DNA of 64,000 nt from the NCBI GenBank assembly GCA_023213395.1, contig CM041465.1, positions 14,074,001 through 14,138,000 on the forward strand. Direction: 5' to 3'. Below the pieces are notes generated by a model. That model had not been told where the DNA came from and ran no database searches. It saw nothing but the letters and a program-made list of their open reading frames with translations. A program made the position numbers and the translations under genes. Below are positions 10,901 to 22,652 of this stretch, one piece after another (positions within the stretch are counted from its first letter, which is position 1; each line of letters starts with the position of its first letter). The DNA comes from Cycas panzhihuaensis (Eukaryota > Cycadophyta).

Positions 10901-11099
10901 GGTGTTCGACTAGTGGATACACCTATGGAACCTAATATTAAACTCTCAGCTGATGGTGATATTAGGGAGACAAATGCAACACTCTAAAGGTAACTCATAA
11001 GTAGTTTCATCTATACTACCAACACAAGGCCAGATATTACACACTCTATTGGTATTCTTATAAGATTCATGACAATTCCTAAGTAGAATCACTAGTAAG

Positions 11100-11640
11100 T
11101 TGTAATACAAGTGTTGAGGTACCTAAAGATGACCAATAAATATGGTTTGTTATATGAACCCAATGCAGAATTTAAACTTTATACATACATAGACTCAGAC
11201 TTTGCCAAACATAAAGACATAGGAAGATCTACGTCTGGGTATGTAACATTTCTTTGAACAACACCAATATCATGGAGATCGAGATGATAGAAGATAGTTG
11301 TAGGCTTAACTACCGAAGCTAAATATATTGCTACTTCTGAGATAAGCAAGGAGGTGATATGGCTTAGAAAATTATTAAATACATTAAATTCCACTCAAAA
11401 AAGTTCTACTATCTTACATGTAGATAATCAATCTATAATCCAAATAGCTAAAAATCCTATATTTCATGATCTTACCAAACATATAAGTACGAAAGTCTAT
11501 AGGATTAGAGAACTACTTCATGATAGCACAATTCAACTAGAGTACTACCCCACAGTAGATTAAGTGGATGATATCTTCACCAAACCATTGGAGAGGGTGA
11601 AGTTTGAATAATTCTGAAAGTAACTTAGCCTTAGGGCCTC
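11100..11640 (+). pseudogene. Element F RNase H domain
   Basis: VLRYLKMTNKYGLLYEPN, YIDSDFAKHKDIGRSTSGYV, PISWRS, TTEAKYIATSEISKEVIWLR, LHVDNQSIIQIAKNPIFHDL, TKHISTKVYRIRELLHD, DDIFTKPLERVKFE. This is the complete Copia RNase H with ordered D, E and D blocks. The TTEAEY block reads TTEAKY: the Glu thought to coordinate metal is Lys (G-to-A). Element E shows the same domain at 43290-43850 with a different set of losses. Confidence 0.88.
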
Positions 11641-11654
11641 CATCTTTGACTAAT

Positions 11655-11830
11655 TAAAGGAGATGACAATAGGACCATCATACTCTGTCTCATTCATGGA
11701 AATCCCTGGTGGGCGCAGAAGGACAAGAGTAAGTCTCTACTCTATCCCATTCATAAAAACCCCTTATAGGCATGAAAGGAAAAGGGTTGTACCATTTTGA
11801 AAAATTAGAACCTATGAAAACCCGAAAGGG
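11655..11830 (+). repeat. Two-unit tandem repeat in the 3' untranslated part of element F
   Basis: Two units of about 60 bases share TACTCT-T-TC-CATTC-T, AAA-CCC and AGGAGAAGG-like ends (about 11677-11735 and 11736-11795). Element E carries the same two units at about 43903-44015, so the duplication predates both insertions. It lies between pol and the polypurine tract. Confidence 0.6.
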
Positions 11831-12086
11831 CATGGGGGATGACCAAATGGTATATGGAGACTCAATAGATTTCAGCTACAAAATTTATTATACTGATTTG
11901 CTATCTAGCTTCATTTAAAGAACCACCTGAGTTAGGTTAGTAGATTAGAAAATTTATGGGCTTTCTTCCCCATGATGATTTCCCATAAGAGTGTCATAAT
12001 AGTTTGTTTTGTAAGAGGCTCAAATGAAGACCTCATATGATAGAAAAAAATAGGATGAAATGACCTTCTACTATTAAGGGGAAGAT

Positions 12087-12383
12087 TGAAAAAGGTTAAT
12101 GTCACAAGGTCATTATATTAGTTGATTATTTATAAACAGGGTCTTAAGTGAACTTTAAATTAGATCACTTAAGTGAAATGCACTTTCATATGCATTATGT
12201 GTAATTTCATTCCACCTAACTCTAATGCTTCCTCTCTCAATATAAAAGTAAAAACTCAATGGAGGAAGCTCATTCTTACATCCCCATTTGTGAGAGCTAC
12301 TTTCTTTCTCTCAAGTCTCTCTTGCTCTTATGTTTGACTTTGTGTTTAGTGCATGGAGATGAATGATAGATCAACTCTTTTCA
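12087..12383 (+). repeat. Element F 3' LTR
   Basis: Begins TGAAAAAGGTTAATGT after the purine-rich AAGGGGAAGAT and ends CTTTTCA. It aligns with the E LTRs (29306-29612; 44332-44642): AAGGTCATT, AATGAAATGCACTTT, CCTAACTCTAATGCTTCCTC, CAATATAAAAGTAAAAACTC. The last is the probable TATA-like region (ATATAAAAG). Length 297 bp. The base run after it (AATGA) would be the TSD, but the left partner is lost. Confidence 0.8.
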
Positions 12384-13150
12384 AATGAAGACAATAAAAT
12401 TACTAAATGGAGAGATCAACATTAAAAAGGGATACTAACAAAAAAGAAGGGGAGAGGGATCCTCTATATATAATGGGTTTTTCTTAAGGAAAACTAATTT
12501 ATTTTCATGATCACCCATTAAAAATGAGAGAAAGGCCCTCTACACCTTACCATTTTCTTCACCTTTGCAAGTTCATTATGGGAGATCTAGCCGTTGGATT
12601 GATGAGTTGGAGGAGCTATAGAGACCGTAAGTAAAAGATGGCCCTAGTGTGCCCAGACCTATTGAGTGGATATCAGTTGTTTTTGTTATTTTTCAAATTT
12701 TTAGCTAGTTTAGGTTTTAATAGTTGGGCTATACCCAAGTAGATGAAATAGAACCCCACATGGCCCATTTAGGGCCCCGATTTGGGCTAGGTTAGTGCAT
12801 CTTAGTGCTCTAACCCTCATGGACTAAGTATCAGTCCTAAAGAAATAATTTTATATTTATTTTATTACTTTAAGATCTAATTTCCTCATATTGTTATAAT
12901 AATCATGGTATCATAAATATTATAATAGTATGGCTCTATACCACACTATAAAATGCAGTATTATAGGGATATTTACAGTATAAGGGAAGAAAGTTAAAAA
13001 CTATTATTTTTTTATCATATTTTTATTTGTTAATCTCATCTTTTGTTAATATGATGTTTACTACTTATGGAATGAGGTCTTCAAAGGCTTTGATGGAGCA
13101 ATTTTCATGTGTAGGTTATCACAATGGTTGATAACTATGAAAATATTGGG
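12384..13150. other. AT-rich DNA with no recognisable feature
   Basis: Lies between elements F and G. Both strands have dense stops; no retroelement domain, LTR partner or RNA gene was recognised. The segment ATTATAATAATCATGG to ATAATAGTATGG (about 12893-12930) has short AT repeats only. Confidence 0.5.
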
Positions 13151-14300
13151 ATGCCTTATAGAGATGATGGATGATTGCGATAGAGGAGTGTTACATAGAT
13201 GTAGAGGATGAAGGGCTAATCAAATAGAGGAGGTACCAAGATTGGGGTTATGATGAGAGCTTACTTAAGTTGGTGGAAGGGTACTTAGGCCTTAGGTGTC
13301 CACATAAATAGAGTTCCTTTCTTAAGCAAGTTGGTTAGAGGTTTAGTCTTAATAGTGAAATCCACTAGAAATCATTATGAAAACCTAAGGCAACCTAATA
13401 ATGACTTGATTTTCCATTGAGTTTTGGGTGGTGGTATCTCAATCAGGGATTTTAGCTTATTGAGGTCAACTTTGATCCCTTCTTGAGACACAACAAACCC
13501 TAATAACTTGCTAGTAGTCATGGCAAAAATGCATTTAAGTGGGTTTAAACTAACATGATATTTGTAGCAACAAGAGAGTATCCTCCTCAAATCTATTGAT
13601 TTATCCATCCTTTTGTGAGATAGGCCCATAAGATCATCCATGAAGACCTCTATAATATTATTAATGAGGTTGTGGAAGATAAACTATATGGCCCTTTGAT
13701 ATATTGCTCTAATATTTTTTAAGCTAAAGGGTATAGATTTATAAGCAAATGTTCCCTATGGGGTAGTGAAAGCATTCTTGTTGTGGTCCTCTAGGGATAT
13801 TTAAATTTGATTATATCTAGAGAAATTATCTATTAAAGACATCACCTTGAATTTGGTTATGTGATTACTAATTTGATCAATAAAAGATAATAGGAAATTA
13901 TCTTTGGGACAAGTGTCATTGATATCATTGAAATCAATGCAAATCCTAATTATCTTATTTTTCTTAGCAACTATGATAATGTTAGATACCCATTCATGAT
14001 AATCTATCGAGGTGATGAGACTTAGGTACAATAGACATTGCTTTTTCTTAATGAGGTGGTCACCAAGTATCATAGTAAGGTTATGTATGATGATTATAGG
14101 GTTAATGCCCTTTATGTTTGAGTAATCCCAAGCAAAGACATCACGAAATTCATGAAATAGCTCCATGTACTCCTTGACTTCCTGGGGTAAACATTCAGCC
14201 CTAATCTTGATAATTCATTCAGGGGCCAAGATAATTTCCTTAATGACCCCTACACACAAGACATTACCCTCCTCAAAATAAGGAGAGGCTTAGTCTATAG
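13150..14300 (-). pseudogene. Element G reverse transcriptase (FMDD) and start of RNase H
   Basis: Minus-strand blocks: YHEWVSNIIIVAKKNKIIRI, CIDFNDINDTCPKDNFLLSF, FKVMSLIDNFSRYNQI, then after a gap VFMDDLMGLS (FMDD at 13633-13644), YHVSLNPLKCIFAMTTSKLL, GFVVSQEGIKVD, IKSLLGCLRF and KPLTNLLKKGTLF. These align with 63128-63990 of element M. The catalytic box is F-M-D-D in both copies. RNase H fades after the LILYTS-like start near 13170, where homology ends. Confidence 0.9.
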
Positions 14301-14577
14301 AAGGATTTAGAGGTATCATTATCTTACCAGGGTTAGCTAATGGAGAACTAATAACTAGGCAGTTCCAAAAACCTAACTTATGATGCCTTCCAGGTAGGTT
14401 AGTCGAAGATCCATCCAATTACTTAAGGAGAGCTTCATCATTATTGAAGCAATTAATCCCATGGATCATTTTACTCAGAGGGACTAAGGGAGTTTATACA
14501 AGAGGACTTGGTTGATAATGATCATAACACTAATCGATATAATATGGTGACTCTTTAGAGGAGTTTGTGTTGGAGTT

Positions 14578-15019
14578 AATCATCATCTCTCCACTCCCAC
14601 CTTCCAACCAGGATTGTACACCTCATCAATCTTATTTTACACATGTGGGTGCTCAACATGTGTAGGTAAGTTAAGGTAAGATTTGATTTGATTTAAGTTA
14701 ATTTGAGTTAGTTTCATTTGAGTTAAGTTAGCATTATTTTATTATTAATTTGAATTTTAGGGGTTGATAAGTTTCCCTCCTCCCCCAAATTATAAATATT
14801 AAGGGGTGTGTAACCCTGATGTCTTTACACACTACCCTCGTTTGAGAAATTTATAATGCTCACTTCTCATAATATGGCTTGAATATAATACTTTCATCGT
14901 TTATGATACATTGATTCTATGATCCAACATTGATGTATTAAAGATTTGTATTGATGTATTAATCTATTGAAGTTCATTCTATGTTCTGCCCTATTCTCCT
15001 TACAATTTTATTTATTACA
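14578..15019 (+). repeat. Element H left LTR
   Basis: Starts TGTTGGAGTTAATCATCATC and ends TTATTACA, two bases before the first PBS. It pairs with 16124-16541. Shared internal blocks include CCACTCCCACCTTCCAACCA, TTTCCCTCCTCCC and AAATTATAAATATTAAG; the last is the likely TATA region (TATAAATA). Confidence 0.88.
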
Positions 15020-15021
15020 TT

Positions 15022-15272
15022 TGGTATTAGAGCTTAGTTTAGCTCCATATTTTTTCCTACATTTGGTATCAGAGCTTAGTTTAACTCTATTTTTTTCCTT
15101 CATTTGGTATCAGAGCTACCTGGGGCTGCATTATTTTTCCAATATTTAGTATTAGAGCTTAGTTTAGCTCCATATTTTTTCCTATATTTGGTATCAAAGC
15201 TTAGTTTACCTACATTCTATTTCCTACATATGGTACCAAATCTACTTGGGGCTACATTATTTTTCCAACATC
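15022..15272 (+). repeat. Six-copy 42-bp tandem array, each unit carrying a tRNA-iMet PBS
   Basis: PBS-like 12-mers begin at 15022, 15064, 15105, 15147, 15189 and 15231, so the period is 41-42 bases. They read TGGTATTAGAGC, TGGTATCAGAGC, TGGTATCAGAGC, TAGTATTAGAGC, TGGTATCAAAGC and TGGTACCAAATC. The unit continues with TTAGTTTAGCTCCATATTTT and TTCCTACAT or a variant with TACCTGGGGCTGCATTAT. Only the first copy has the normal position next to the LTR, but copies two and three match the tRNA best. I know of no description of such an array. Confidence 0.9.
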
Positions 15273-15387
15273 ATTATATTTACATTTCTTTTGAAGAGTT
15301 TATTTGACATCATATAAGTTTAGTCACTTATTGACTTTATTTGATTTGATAAAAACATACTTTATGTACTAAAGTTTCTTTGATAAA

Positions 15388-16008
15388 ATGGCAAAATTTC
15401 ATATATTTAATGGGCAAAATTTTTTACTATGGTATAAAACTATGCAAGATTATTTTATTGCACATGACCTTCTGAAATATTTACAGTGTGAATGTGATCT
15501 CAGTGTTAAAAAATTTTTTAAAAAGGACAATGAAGCATTAGGTTTATTATTTTGCACTGTGAATGATGATGTTTTTTCAAAAGTTTTTGAATTAACTACT
15601 TCTAAATCTGTTTGGGATGTATTGATTTCCACTTATGGGGGAGATACCCTCCATGTATTTGATGATATTTTTGATGAGCATGTGAGATAGGTGACAGAAC
15701 AGGTAAATCATAATGATAACACCCATGAAGATTCAGATCAAATGCAGGACCAACTTGCTACACAAGTACCTGATCCTCCATTTGAAGGGGGGAATGAATC
15801 TTATGACATGATTGAGAATGAATCTTATGACATGATGGAGAATGAATATTTTGATATGATAGAAAAGAGACCTAATGATATGACAAACAAAGTTAAATTT
15901 CTAAAAGTTAAAGTCAAAGTTGCAGCTATTCTTTTTTATACAAATCAAGCATCATTTACTTACAATTTTTTACATCATTCCATGGTAAAGAGACATATGT
16001 GGCTATAA
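15388..16008 (+). pseudogene. Element H Gag-like protein, interrupted by one stop
   Basis: MAKFHIFNGQNFLLWYKTMQ begins a Copia Gag N-terminus (the F-x-G-x-N-F-x-x-W pattern), followed by DYFIAHDLLKYL and TSKSVWDVLISTYGGDTLHV, the UBN2-like segment. After 101 codons a TAG (15688-15690) interrupts, and the frame continues for 105 codons, acidic, with an ESYDMIEN / ESYDMMEN / EYFDMIEK triple repeat. Coding without the TAG would give about 206 residues, shorter than a full Copia Gag, and no zinc knuckle is seen. Gag makes the particle; keeping only Gag is a known state of non-autonomous elements. Confidence 0.75.
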
Positions 16009-16123
16009 GGATGAGAAGAGTTGATAAAGATCAAGATCATAATTTCAAAGTTTTTTTCAAATACAAGTTCCATCAGTTCAAGGAGAAGATACAAGTGTTC
16101 ATGATGACTATTAAGGGGGAGAA

Positions 16124-16541
16124 TGCTGGAGTTAATCATCATCACTCCACTCCCACCTTCCAACCAGGATTGTACACCTCATCAACCTCATTTTACACAT
16201 GTGGGTGCTCAACATATGTAGGTAAGATAAGGTAAGTTTAACTTTGATTTATGTTAATTTGAGTTAGTTCCATTTGAGTTAAGTTAGCATTATTTTATTG
16301 TTAATTTAAATTTCAAGGGTTGAGGAGTTTCCCTCCTCCCACAAAATTATAAATATTAAGAGGTGTGCAACCTTGGTGTCTTTAGACACTGCCCTCATTT
16401 GGGAAATTTATAATGCTCACTTCTCACAATGGATTGAATATAGAAGTTTCATGTGTTTATGCTACAACAATGTATTGATGTATTAATCTATTAAAGATTA
16501 TTCTATATTCTGCCCTATTCTCCTACATATTTTTTCCTATA
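16124..16541 (+). repeat. Element H right LTR
   Basis: Starts TGCTGGAGTTAATCATCATC just after the polypurine tract and ends CCTATA (TG...TA). It aligns throughout with 14578-15019 but is 24 bases shorter, mainly through small deletions near the end. Confidence 0.86.
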
Positions 16542-16546
16542 GTTTA

Positions 16547-17970
16547 AATACACATGCAAGATTAATTCTTTTATAGATTTCTTAAGAGGAAGGGATGATG
16601 GCTCTGGATCATAAATAATTAACTCATCATGTGAGAAGACTGAGTTAGACTCATCATTATTATCAAACATTAGTGATGAAGAGTTATCATTTTCTGGGGG
16701 ATTTATTGATGCGTATTAGGTTCTCATATACCTATGTAAATTAATTGTGTGTGGTAGGTAGGATGAGATAGAGGGAGAATCCAACACCTTACTAGATGAC
16801 ATATATGGGATATCCTAAGGGACTCTCCCTTAGAAAGTTGCTTGGATGGGAGGGGGTGTAACATGCCCCCTCATCGCATCTCTATGATCATGCAGATCCT
16901 TATGATTAGGATGGTGATTGATTCCCATCTAAGGGTGATGATAGAACAACCACAATCTCAAATAATTAGATTCTTATATAGGAAAAAGAGCAGGAATTAG
17001 GGTTTTCTTTAGCACTTAGTTATACATATTAGGCCCAAAGGGAGGAGGTGTATCAACATGTGAAATCATCTCCCTTATAGCATTGAGAAGACTAACTTGG
17101 TATGTGGGTTCCTCATGCTTGTTATCAGACTCTGGGTCACTAAGGACTACTAGGTAACCATAACTCCCAACTCCAATAGGAGCGAAGTGCACCAAACCAT
17201 GAGGAGGAGGGGTAAGAGCTCCATCACCTTGGGTAGGCCCTTCTTCTTCTAAGAATTCCAAGGTAGAGGGGGTAGACGAGGCATCCTGTTTCTTTGTAGA
17301 TCCAAAATTTGCTTGGCATAGTTGGTGAGAGAGATGGTTTGGTTTGGTTCAAATGTTACCATTTTGAATTGCCCTTGATGGATAAATTTAAGTTACCCCC
17401 ACCTAGATAATCATATGGCTCCCATCTAGTCAGGCCATGGCTAACCTAAGAGAAGGTTATAGTTAATGTTAATATCTAGGATGACTATATTGATCTAGAT
17501 GGTCTTGTCTTCTAAAGTAAGGGGGAGTTTAACCATCCCTAAAGGAGCTTTTTCAATCCCATTGTAACCTTGACACCTTAATAGGACTAGCTTAGGAGAT
17601 TTTATTCCTAGTTTCTTGAGAATATAAATCAGCATTGCATTGACTTAAGAGTTGTTGTTTATAATAATCCTTTTAAAGGTAAAGTATAGTGTCTTATTGG
17701 TGATAGTAAAGGGATAGTGCTATGATAATTGTCTATCCTTAGGTGGAAGGAGGTTGCATGGGTCAAACAAGATAAGGTTGGACCCACAAGTTGAGGAAGT
17801 ACTTATAGAATGGATTGGGGCTCCATTGAATCCTAGGGCTTCTAATAAGAGTGCCTTTTAGTTAGGGCAACTCTTTAGGATGTCCATCATAGACATCCCA
17901 GCTGAGACAGTCTGAAGCTCTTTAATGATAGAAAATACTTTCCCTTTCCTGGTGGGTTAGGAAAGAGCAT
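16547..17970 (-). pseudogene. Element G protease region and protease-RT linker
   Basis: The best block (17261-17016, minus) reads PPPHGLVHFAPIGVGSYGYL followed by SDPESDNKHEEP and VSLLNAIREM; it matches element M's SLTRFAPIGIRSYGYLASFS at 62278-62340. Further upstream (17400-17760) lies the degenerate retropepsin. Where M has VDNGSFVTAM, G reads INNNS, a stop, then VNAM: the catalytic Asp is Asn (17657-17659) and the Gly is Asn. The protease of this copy would be inactive. Confidence 0.75.
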
Positions 17971-18399
17971 GCCTAAAGTTCTATCAACCTAGGAGAATAA
18001 GGATGGTCTTAGGGACTAAAGATATATAAGTAGGAGGAGAATCCCCTTGGGAAGGTTATTATGATGTGGAGGCTTATACAACCTCCTTAGTAACTTGAGA
18101 CCTAGTGACAAGATATACCTGAGTGGTCTTAAGCAATTAGATAGCTCTCTTACCCTTATTCTTGGTTGAGAGGTCACAATGGATTGAGTAACTAGAGTTA
18201 AAGAGGAGAAACCATTTATGGATTCTTTCCCTTTTGATTGATCAATAGAAGGAAGTTGAGTTGGCCTCTTACTCCTATTTCACCTTCCCTACTGTTGAAC
18301 AAGTTGGTTCTACTCTTTGTGATTTGGAAAGAGGTCTTGGTATATAGGTTTCTCTAGGTTTAGTTTTGATTCACCTTGAAGTGGGGGGTCTCATGAAAG

Positions 18400-20450
18400 A
18401 GCTAATTCTAAGTGTTGCATCTAGCACCTAAATCATCATGAGTGCATTCCTCATGGATTGAGTGCCACTTCTTTTGTGGTGAGGGCATCATCCTCTTAGC
18501 TTGGGGTGGAGGAGTTCCATCATTCTTGGGAGGTGGAGCTTGGGTAGCTTGGTGGACCTACCTATATCTGGATTAGGGTGGATGTAGGTCCTACGATGAT
18601 TAGGTGGGTCATAACTTTAAATTGCATATTATTCATTTGAATAATCACGTGACTAAAATTAAGGGATCTAAAGTCTTGTCATTGAAGTTAACTAGAGGCT
18701 TAGATGCTTATTATTGGGACCCTTTATTCTTGTGTGAAGGAGGTAGTACCTCGCAACATTATAAATTCTTCATGATCCTTTTAAGACTAGCTTGGATCTC
18801 AATGGATTCTAGTACCAAATATTTAGCTATGATAAATTCACAGGTAGTCACCCCTATTTCAGCATGAACTCTAGGTCTTAAATCATTAATGAAAATGTAT
18901 TTCTTTAATTCCTTTGATAATATGGCCTTGGAGGAATGAAGAAGGTCATGAAATTACCATATGAAATCATGATTTAGTTCATCATGACATTGCTTCAAGA
19001 AGAGCAATGCTTTAGCCTTGCTTTCAAAGGGGTGAGCCATATTAAAGTAATTAATGAAAGCATCAATTAATTATTGAAACATAGAAATTGAGTGGGAAAG
19101 AAGTCGATAAAACCACTTCAAGGCATCACCTTGAACTGGGCATGGAAAAACCTTCATTAATATGTGTTCAAAGGACCAATAGTCAATGCATACCATGGAA
19201 AAAGCCCTAATATAATTATTCAGGTCCTGAGAGGAAGTGTTGTCAAATTTAGGCACTTCTAGAGGGTGTGGGGGCAAGTTAGTTTGAAGGGCCTGAATTG
19301 AGAGCAGAATTGACCTATAATCGACGAAAGGTCATGCCCCTAGTTAGGCCAACAGATTTGTAGGGGGATAAGAAGGTCCTCCATATGGATATCCACTACT
19401 CACATTAGGCACATGAATAGGGTAAGAATAAGGCAGATAACCTTAGTGATACGATAGATAAGATTGAAGGGCATATGTGGCTCCTCCTAATTAGGATGAT
19501 GAGGGAGCCAGTCCCCCATAAGGATAGGAAGGATATGAAGGTTATGAAGGGGGTCTGGGATGTCTTAACCCCTTGGGCATGGATAATATTAGGGTTGGGT
19601 TTTATAAGAGGCACTAAGAAGTACAGAAGGAGGTGGAAGGACTGGTTGGGAAGAAGGTGGGGGCAAGGGGTTTTTCTTGAATGGCCCTAAGATGGGTGGG
19701 GTAACTCCATAAGGATGGAGTGGATCAACTCCATAGGTAGGAAGGGGGTTATAACCCCCATGCCCCTAAGGAAATGATGTGTAACCTGAGGGCACATATA
19801 AAGGAGGGTTTGATATATGCAAACGTGGATAAGTTAGGGGCATACTTGATTACCCCAAGTAACAAGGATAAGTGGAAATTATAGGTAAAGGTGGGAGAGG
19901 TAAAGTAGTGGGTGGAGGAATAGAAGTATAAAGGGAGGATGTAGTACCTCCTTTACATGGAGGGGGTGCATCACGAGTTAGTTCACCTTCTATTGATGAA
20001 GTTAAGGATGTGGGGGTTGTAACAGTAATACTAAATGAGGTCAAAGGTAAAGCTTATGTAATTGAGGATGGAGGGATGGTGGAAGAAGTAGTGGGACTAG
20101 TAGTAAGAAATCATTGTAGCCACCTTGGTGGGGGTTGGCTACCAACAGTCTCAAAACATTCTCTCAATGCTTCGACTATGTCACTAGGAGGGGTATGATT
20201 AGGGTTATGTGGGACCGATGGCTCCCCATCATGACTAGCATAAGAAGGGTAATCATTGATTGCATGCTTGTGGTATGAAGGATGATCATGAGGGTAGATT
20301 TCCTTATGCAAATACGAATAAGAGGGGAAAGAGTAACCCTTTAATTGAGAGGGAACTTGATGAAAAGGGTCACAACTTGCATGGACAGGACCCTAGTAAA
20401 GGTAGGGGGCTTCAACTTGGGGCCATTCTTGGGCATAAGGTTGGCTAGCC
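18400..20450 (-). pseudogene. Element G Gag
   Basis: The capsid-like block 19277-19071 (minus) reads MPPHPLEVPKFDNTSSQDLN, AFSMVCIDYWSFEHILMKVF and GDALKWFYRLLSHSISMFQ, matching element M at 60255-60450. In G the Trp of CIDYW is intact (TGG, complement of 19176-19178); M has TAG there. Upstream (20311-19850) a Pro/Ser-rich N-terminal part matches M's 59442-60065 in composition and in PSDIVEALRECFE / PPVDVVEALNECRH. Frequent stops and frame breaks. Confidence 0.78.
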
Positions 20451-20703
20451 TAACCTTCTAGATAACTCACCATTGATGATTCTTGGTCACTTAAATAAAT
20501 GGAGGTATAGGTGGAAGGAACCTATAAAGGTGGTAACCCATGCAAAACGTGATGCATCCATGTGTTTTAACATACCCAAGGGATTACAAAGAAAATTCAT
20601 AGAAGAAGGGGGTAATTTTTTCTTAGGTGAGATGAAGACATCCTGAAAAGTGAGAAAAAGAGGGAAGGATTACAAACACAACACAAAGATTCCTACCGAT
20701 AGG

Positions 20704-20721
20704 TCCCTACTATGGTTGCTA
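20704..20721 (-). other. Element G primer-binding site (non-Met tRNA type, decayed)
   Basis: The minus strand reads TAGCAACCATAGTAGGGAC, aligning with TGGCGACCATACTGGGGAC of element M. The differences are mostly G-to-A. It lies one base inside the LTR end (TTTCA). The tRNA is not iMet; a tRNA whose 3' end is ...GGTCGCCA would fit, and tRNA-Arg is used by related Tat elements. Confidence 0.75.
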
Positions 20722-21179
20722 GTGAAACACATTGAGGCAAGGGGTTAAATTCTACCAATAAAACTTAATAGATGAACCTAGGGTATAGGCAGCAGGTCAA
20801 AAGGGATGATGGTAGTTTCAACACCTTACCTAAGGCACCTATATGTCTTTTAAACATAAGCGTAGGGTAAGCGATGACTTTTGGGTATAACTATGTGGCT
20901 AACCTATGACAACCTAAACATTGATGGACACATGAAGGTGGTCTCAATTCTTTATTCTAGTGCACCTATAATGACCTAGAAAAAAGTAAGAGGTAATGAA
21001 TGGATCATGCACCTATATTCTCTCTATCCAATGTATGTAAAAAAGGCAACTCTTCTTAAGAAAAATCCACAACCCTACAAGCTTAGGAACCCATAACTTT
21101 ATGGTCCTTCCCCTCATTTAGGCTCTTGCAAAAGAGGAATAAAAGACTAACCTAACTATAGGTCTGTCTTTCTTTGTAG

Positions 21180-21236
21180 TTATTGGTTTTCTTTCTTTCT
21201 TTCTTTCTTTCTTAGTTATTTTCTCTTCTTTCTCTT
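21180..21236. repeat. TTTC-rich microsatellite
   Basis: About six perfect TTTC or TTCT units followed by a pyrimidine-rich tail. It lies inside the LTR of element G. Confidence 0.75.
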
Positions 21237-22631
21237 TTTTCTGGGGGGGGTTCATTTTGGGGGTTTCTTATGTTTTAGGGACTAATCCTAAGGCAAGCGA
21301 CAATATAGAAAAAGAGTCAAAGTGATGCTTAAAGAAACAAAATAAGTTCATAAAAGGAATCATTGCCTTTTTTTGGGGGGGAGAAATGGGGGTTGAGTGG
21401 GAGGAGAAAAAAGAGAACATGAAGAAAAGGATGATCAACCCAAGAATACCTCTCTCTCTTTCCCTTATTTATTTTTGGTTCCTACTCTTACTATCCTAAT
21501 GCCCTTCCCTTTCTCTTCTTTCTCTCATTTCTTCTGCCCCCACTCCCCCACCCCCTTTTCTAAAATGAAATGGAACAAAATCAAATGCTGCAATAAAAAT
21601 AAGAGAAAACTCAATGTGCACTTATGAAAAGGATGTTCAATGGTGATGAGTCTTGCATCCACAATTACTACATGCTTGATTTGATAATGGAAAATAGGGG
21701 GTTTACTTACACCCCCCTAAGAGAAATCTGATAGCATTTCCACTTGCTAGATTCCCTTATATTGAAAAGGAGGAAAGAAAAACTTGAAAGGAAATAAGAA
21801 GCTTAAAGGAAATTACAAATAAAAATTGTTGCCACTTACCTCTTCTATAAGTGGTTACAACAAACAATGCTGGTGAGTTCCCTTATGAAAATCTTATCGA
21901 ACCAACACATTATGAATATTATTCTTCTTCCCTGCATTTAAATTAGCTTCCTCTCCAAGGATACACGATACATATGCATAAGATACTCAATAAGAGATCA
22001 TAAAAAGTGTCATATAAACTATGAAATAAGAAAGTACAATTTACAAGCTAATGATCATAAAAGCAAAGATGATGAGAAAATGGTGGAGAGCCTTGGAATG
22101 GAACTGTCCCTCCTATATGATTAGTTTCCTAAACTATACTTAGGAAACCTCCATGTTTTCTTGTAAATCCATCCAATAAGGTAAAGAGATTTAGCAAACA
22201 AAGAAAAATAGGTGAAGACAAGCAACACAAAATACCAAATAACTCAATGTCAAATGGAGATATGAGAGGAAAGTAAAGGAACACTAACTAGCATAAAAAC
22301 ATCAAGTATCCTCATAACATGGTGGAAGAAAAAGATAACAATAAGAAAAATGGTAACTATTACTAGAGCTAAGGAATGGATTACTAATTCCTTTATTAAA
22401 ATATGGTGATGAATGTCTATATAAAACCTCCCTTAAGGCTTCCTTTATCTATCATGAATATGCTTCTTTAATCCTTGCTATGGCTTGCTAGTTGATCTCC
22501 CAAAGGCTAGTAAATCTGACCAAAATTTAATAGCATCTCCCTAGAATTTCCTTCATACCATAGTCCTCTCCCTCCCTTTGAAAAATTAGGGGGATTTATA
22601 AAAGAAACAAGGGTGGGAGGCAAGTGGTTTC

Positions 22632-22652
22632 TTTCCCACAATATGTGGGAAA
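22632..22652. repeat. Perfect 9-3-9 inverted repeat at the LTR tip of element G
   Basis: Arms TTTCCCACA and TGTGGGAAA around ATA. A second, overlapping pair (AGTGGTTT ... AAACCACT) surrounds it. Elements M and B have a hairpin at the same LTR tip with different arm bases. Confidence 0.85.

Larger units (their letters stand above)
9700..12383 (+). mobile_element. Element F: 5'-truncated Copia, same family as element E
   Basis: This carries the integrase/RT linker, RT, RNase H, 3' untranslated repeats and a 3' LTR in the plus orientation. It parallels element E (41900-44642) block by block, including GACAAAGGTAAA, CATTCCTAACTCGAGG and GGAAGATCTA. The 5' half (5' LTR, gag, protease, integrase core) is absent; it stops near the LTR of element C. 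Many stops are present, mostly TAG or TAA at Gln or Trp positions. Confidence 0.88.
14578..16541 (+). mobile_element. Element H: short non-autonomous Copia-like element (gag only)
   Basis: Two similar LTRs (14578-15019 and 16124-16541) flank a PBS, a 42-bp PBS-bearing tandem array, a gag-like frame and a polypurine tract (TTAAGGGGGAGAA just before 16124). TSDs are GTTTG (14573-14577) and GTTTA (16542-16546), one transition apart. No protease, RT or integrase is present: only about 1.1 kb lies between the LTRs. It would depend on enzymes of another element. It is inserted in the region between the protease and RT of element G. Confidence 0.88.
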
